41,838 nt of DNA from Anaerolinea thermophila. GTDB lineage: Bacteria; Chloroflexota; Anaerolineae; Anaerolineales; Anaerolineaceae. The translations under genes were made by a program, and so were the position numbers. The stretch covers positions 1-41,838 of the forward strand of contig NZ_DYHZ01000007.1 in the NCBI RefSeq assembly GCF_020723905.1. Reading direction: 5' to 3'. This document shows, in pieces, positions 38,472 through 41,838 of this stretch. The first letter of the stretch is position 1; the number at the start of each line of letters is the position of its first letter. Below the pieces are notes generated by a model that saw only the letters and a list, made by a program, of their open reading frames with translations, was not told where the DNA came from and made no database searches.

Positions 38472-41400
38472 GTGAACGCATTTGATCTGGGGCTGATTTT
38501 TATCATCACAGGACTGGTTTTTTTCGGCGTGGTGCGCCTGCTGGCGCAAACTGCCCCGAAAATGCGTCCAGTTCCGGAAGGCGATTTGCTGCACAGTCCC
38601 GCCGGCAATGGCGAGGAAGCCGTTCTGGTCGTTGAAGCAGGGGGAAGGGTGCGTTCGCTTAACGAGCGTGCCCGGCAGGTGTTCCAGTTGCGGGAAGATG
38701 AAATCCCCGATCTGGAACGTCTGGTGCGTCATGCCCGCCCAGTGGATGCTTTGATGATGTTATGCGCCGGAGAGGGACGGGCGCGTTTTGTCTTAAACGG
38801 GCGTTTCGTGGAAGGGGTTTCGTATGCCCTGACCTTTCAACAGGATAAACTGGTACTGGTTTCCCTGCGCTTTCCTGAATTGACCGGATTGACAGAAGGC
38901 GGTGAGCAGGGTTTATCGTCTCAAACCCTGCAAACCTTTACCGAACTCACCCGTGCCATGGCGGCGAGCCTTGATCTGGAACAAACCCTCACTGCCGTTC
39001 TGGAAGGTGTGGAGAAAATAGTTCCCGCAGATTATCTTGAAGTAGGGGTTTGGGATAGCGAACTTCGCCGATTTGTTTTCTTCCAGTTAAACTGGGTTTC
39101 CAGCAGTGAACGGCGTCTGGAACAGGACCCCGTAGGAGGCGCTCCGGGTGAGGGATATACAGGCTTTCTGTATCAGGAACGTGTCCCTCTGCTGATCACT
39201 GATATCTCGCGGCGCATGGATGTGCGCCCCGCTGAAGGACGTATGCCGGGCATCCGCTCGTTTATGGGGTTGCCTCTTATGGCAGATGGCGAATTTGTCG
39301 GCACACTGGAACTGGGTTCGCGGGTGATCGGCGCATTCCGTGAAGAAGATTTGGGACTGATTCGCCTGCTTGCCGAACAGGCCGCCCTTGCCATCCGCAA
39401 TGCGCTGGTTTTTCAGGAAGAGAAAAAACGCAGTACCGAATTGAGCCGTTTGTCGCAACTGACGCAGGCTTTTGGCTCCATGCGAGACCCCAAAAGCCTG
39501 TTCTCCCGGCTGGTGGAGAACGTTGCCCGGTTGATTAAAGTCCACATAGCGGGTTTTCTGCTCTACCAGGAAGCCCAACGAGTCCTGGAAGCGCAGATTC
39601 CTTTCTACGGGTTGCCCGACCAGATTACGGAACTCTACCGCGTCAATGTTGGTATCAACAGCCCGCTGGAAAACGCCCTGCTTGAGCAGGATGTTCTCCT
39701 GACGGAAGATGCCAGTACTGACCCGCTGTGGGAAAACCTCGGACTGGCGTTTGTGGCACAAGCCGCCAGTTTACATGAGACGGTGCTGGTGCCTCTGCAA
39801 TCCGGCGGACGTATGCTTGGCTATCTGCAGGTCTCTAACCGGTTGGAAGGCGGTTCCTTCACCCAGTCTGAGTTAAACCTGCTGATGATTGTCTCCAATC
39901 AGGTCGCTTCCATCATTGAGAATGCGCTGCTCGTTCAGCAGTCCCGCCAGCGCGCTCAGCGCGCAGAAGCCTTGCGCCAAATTGTCAGCCTGACCAGTTC
40001 TGCTGCCAACCTGGATGAAATTTTGCAGTTCTCCGTTCAGGAACTGGCGCGTTTGCTCCGCGCAGAGGTGGGTGCCGTATTCCTGATGGATCAAGCCCGA
40101 ACGACGCTCAGTCTTCATCGCAGTTCGTTTGTTGGTCCCGCAGTAGATTTGCCTGAGCGGGTTACCCGTTTACAGGTAGATGATGCGCAATTCCCCTTTA
40201 CCATCACTGAATCGCAGGAAGTCCTGCGGGTTGGTTTGATTACCGACGAGGTGCCCATCATTCCCTTCTACCGGCACCTGTTGAGTCAGTGGAATGTGCA
40301 CTCCGTGCTGGCGGTTCCGCTGGTGGTACGCAGTTTGGGAGTGGGTGAATTATGGTTTGGAAATTCCGGAGAAGATGCCTTTGATGCCCTGGATGTTCAG
40401 TTAGTTGCCACCGCGGCAGGGCAACTGGCGGGTGCGGTAGAGCAAATTTTCCTGCGCGAACAAACCGACGAAAGTTTGCGCCGCCGGGTGGATCAACTGA
40501 TGTCCATCACCCGCATCAGCCGTGAACTGAGCAACTCGCTGGACCTGGATGCCATTTTACGGGTCATTCACAGCGAAGCCGTGCGTATCACCGGCGCCGA
40601 TTGCGGTTCCATTCTGTTCTTCGACCCCAGGCAACCGGAAGAAGGGCTTCCGGTTGTCCGTCGGGTATATGGCGATGCCCACAGCGGTGAATTGACTTCG
40701 CTGGAACTGCGGGCTGTGGAGAATCTGCAAGGGGTGCGGGAGGAAGACTTTGTTCAGGCAGGGTTAAACCCGCCCCATGTGGGTGTCCGTTCGGGTCTGG
40801 CTGTCCCGATTCTGATTCGGCAGACGCTGGGCGGGGTGATTTCCCTGCACGGATTGCGTCCTGCTCAGTTTGATGAGAATGCTCTGGAGATGGCGCAGTC
40901 GTTAGCCGTGCAGGCGGCGGTGGCGTTGCGCAACGCCGTGCAGTTTGAGGATGAGAGCCGTCGCAGCGCTTTGCTCAAGCGCGAACTGGATACCCTGGCG
41001 GAACTGCTCGAAGTATCCCGTTTCCTGCGTCCCAATTTGCCGCTGGAAGAATCGCTGGTGGCGATTGGCTCTGCGATTCGTCAGGCAACCCCGTTCCAGG
41101 TGAATGTTATCAGTGTCTATGAGCCTTCCGATGGAACGCTTCGGCGGGTGTGTGCGACCGGCTTGACGCTGGAACAGTGGGAAGAGTTGAAGTCGCACGT
41201 ACAACCGTGGGAGAGCCTGCGTTCTCTCTTGCGTCCCGAGTTCCGTGTGGGCAGTGTGTACTTCATTCCGGCAGATCGCTCTCCGGCAATTCCTGCGGAT
41301 GTGCACGTGCTGGAATTCGACCAGCCCGTCAGCGATCTGGGAAAAGACGCCTGGAATCCGGAAGATTTCCTGCTCGTCCCGTTGTACGACTCGGCGGGCA

Positions 41401-41838
41401 ACCCGCTGGGCTTGATCAGCGTAGATATGCCTTCCGATGGACGCCGACCTGACCGTCCCACTTTTGAAGCGCTGGAAATCTTTGGCGTGCAAGCCGGTTT
41501 GATGATTGAAAGCCACCGCCGCGTTTCCTCGCTGGAAGCGCGTCTGAGCGAACTGGAAGGCGAGCGCGAGCGTCTGACCCGAGCGGCAGAGGCGGCGCGC
41601 CTCAACATGCCGGTGCTCTTGCGTCGTGATCTGGAGCACACCCTCGAATTGCAGGACCTGAACCGCCGCATTGAGCGCATCCGCGCCTCGCTGGAAATTG
41701 CCGCCCAGGCGAATGCTCAGGACGATGCCTTTGCCGTGTTACGCACGCTGGCGCAGGGACTGCTGACCCGCTTTGCTCTGCAGGTAGCGTTAATCGCCGA
41801 GCGCACCCCCTCTGGAGTACGGCTGGTGGAAACGCTGG
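38472..41838 (+). CDS. Large membrane-anchored multi-GAF sensor protein (3' end outside the window)
   Basis: An open frame runs from here to the window end without a stop (at least 1,122 residues). The GTG at 38472 is chosen because the N-terminal membrane helix follows at once (about 6-27); a TTG at 38460 is an alternative, and neither has a clear ribosome-binding site. After the helix comes a PAS-like segment (about 45-140). At least five GAF domains follow (about 153-309, 326-483, 501-659, 673-826 and 843-1013), then a coiled coil rich in Arg and Glu (about 1014-1070) and the start of a sixth GAF. Repeated signs are PL..-GxLxLxx and LAxQAAxAIxNAxxFxE. A C-terminal kinase or other output probably lies beyond the window. 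It likely senses small ligands or redox and pairs with the preceding regulator. Confidence 0.82.
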   Translation, partial: MNAFDLGLIFIITGLVFFGVVRLLAQTAPKMRPVPEGDLLHSPAGNGEEAVLVVEAGGRVRSLNERARQVFQLREDEIPDLERLVRHARPVDALMMLCAGEGRARFVLNGRFVEGVSYALTFQQDKLVLVSLRFPELTGLTEGGEQGLSSQTLQTFTELTRAMAASLDLEQTLTAVLEGVEKIVPADYLEVGVWDSELRRFVFFQLNWVSSSERRLEQDPVGGAPGEGYTGFLYQERVPLLITDISRRMDVRPAEGRMPGIRSFMGLPLMADGEFVGTLELGSRVIGAFREEDLGLIRLLAEQAALAIRNALVFQEEKKRSTELSRLSQLTQAFGSMRDPKSLFSRLVENVARLIKVHIAGFLLYQEAQRVLEAQIPFYGLPDQITELYRVNVGINSPLENALLEQDVLLTEDASTDPLWENLGLAFVAQAASLHETVLVPLQSGGRMLGYLQVSNRLEGGSFTQSELNLLMIVSNQVASIIENALLVQQSRQRAQRAEALRQIVSLTSSAANLDEILQFSVQELARLLRAEVGAVFLMDQARTTLSLHRSSFVGPAVDLPERVTRLQVDDAQFPFTITESQEVLRVGLITDEVPIIPFYRHLLSQWNVHSVLAVPLVVRSLGVGELWFGNSGEDAFDALDVQLVATAAGQLAGAVEQIFLREQTDESLRRRVDQLMSITRISRELSNSLDLDAILRVIHSEAVRITGADCGSILFFDPRQPEEGLPVVRRVYGDAHSGELTSLELRAVENLQGVREEDFVQAGLNPPHVGVRSGLAVPILIRQTLGGVISLHGLRPAQFDENALEMAQSLAVQAAVALRNAVQFEDESRRSALLKRELDTLAELLEVSRFLRPNLPLEESLVAIGSAIRQATPFQVNVISVYEPSDGTLRRVCATGLTLEQWEELKSHVQPWESLRSLLRPEFRVGSVYFIPADRSPAIPADVHVLEFDQPVSDLGKDAWNPEDFLLVPLYDSAGNPLGLISVDMPSDGRRPDRPTFEALEIFGVQAGLMIESHRRVSSLEARLSELEGERERLTRAAEAARLNMPVLLRRDLEHTLELQDLNRRIERIRASLEIAAQANAQDDAFAVLRTLAQGLLTRFALQVALIAERTPSGVRLVETL

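Overview
The window is a single-direction stretch: every convincing gene lies on the + strand. It is bacterial and most probably from the Chloroflexota, class Anaerolineae (an Anaerolinea-like filamentous anaerobe). This rests on family content I recognise: a membrane-anchored Cas4-like nuclease, Thr/Pro-rich lipoproteins, an LCP protein combined with an ABC-exported polysaccharide, and large GAF-array sensors. Base composition is uniformly moderate-to-high G+C. The species call is inference; no database was searched.

Layout. Positions 1-36 are the 3' end of a 5S rRNA, so an rRNA operon lies just upstream. Positions 170-3234 hold ssb, a translin-family gene, a Cas4-like nuclease encoded in two adjacent reading frames, and a divergent LytR-CpsA-Psr lipoprotein. 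A promoter-plus-terminator unit (about 3289-3419) precedes gdhA (3471-4757), which has its own intrinsic terminator. A near-consensus sigma-70 promoter (4858-4886) then drives a winged-helix regulator whose 3' end overlaps the first gene of a surface-glycan locus of about 32 kb (5406-37416). After a short regulatory gap come a receiver/degenerate-GGDEF response regulator and a very large multi-GAF sensor that runs off the window.

How the glycan locus works together. A Wzm/Wzt ABC exporter, whose Wzt has a long C-terminal domain, implies cytoplasmic chain assembly and export. Next to it are a capsule-type glycosyltransferase and a methyltransferase that could cap the chain. Two separate sets of ulosonic (sialic-like) acid genes are present. 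Set A is a PseB-type 4,6-dehydratase, an RmlD-like reductase, a NeuB with a SAF domain, and an SpsF-type cytidylyltransferase. Set B is a short SDR, a CMP-sugar synthetase fused to a KdsC-like HAD phosphatase, and a short NeuB without SAF domain that resembles animal sialic acid 9-phosphate synthase. A third, free-standing cytidylyltransferase is followed by a 2-hydroxyacid dehydrogenase. No PLP aminotransferase, N-acetyltransferase or UDP-sugar hydrolase/2-epimerase of the classical pseudaminic or legionaminic pathways is present. About ten glycosyltransferases complete the locus, including three GT-C membrane proteins and a DUF6056-like membrane protein. It also carries a DUF115/MptE-like protein that could be an ulosonic acid transferase, and a tandem pair of lipoproteins with ten conserved cysteines each.

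The most interesting signals are: the two-set ulosonic acid locus with a predicted non-classical product and an animal-like 9-phosphate route; the Cas4-like nuclease split inside its membrane hairpin at a CCC-TGA site beside translin and ssb; the unexplained leader RNA before gdhA; and the paired Cys-rich lipoproteins.
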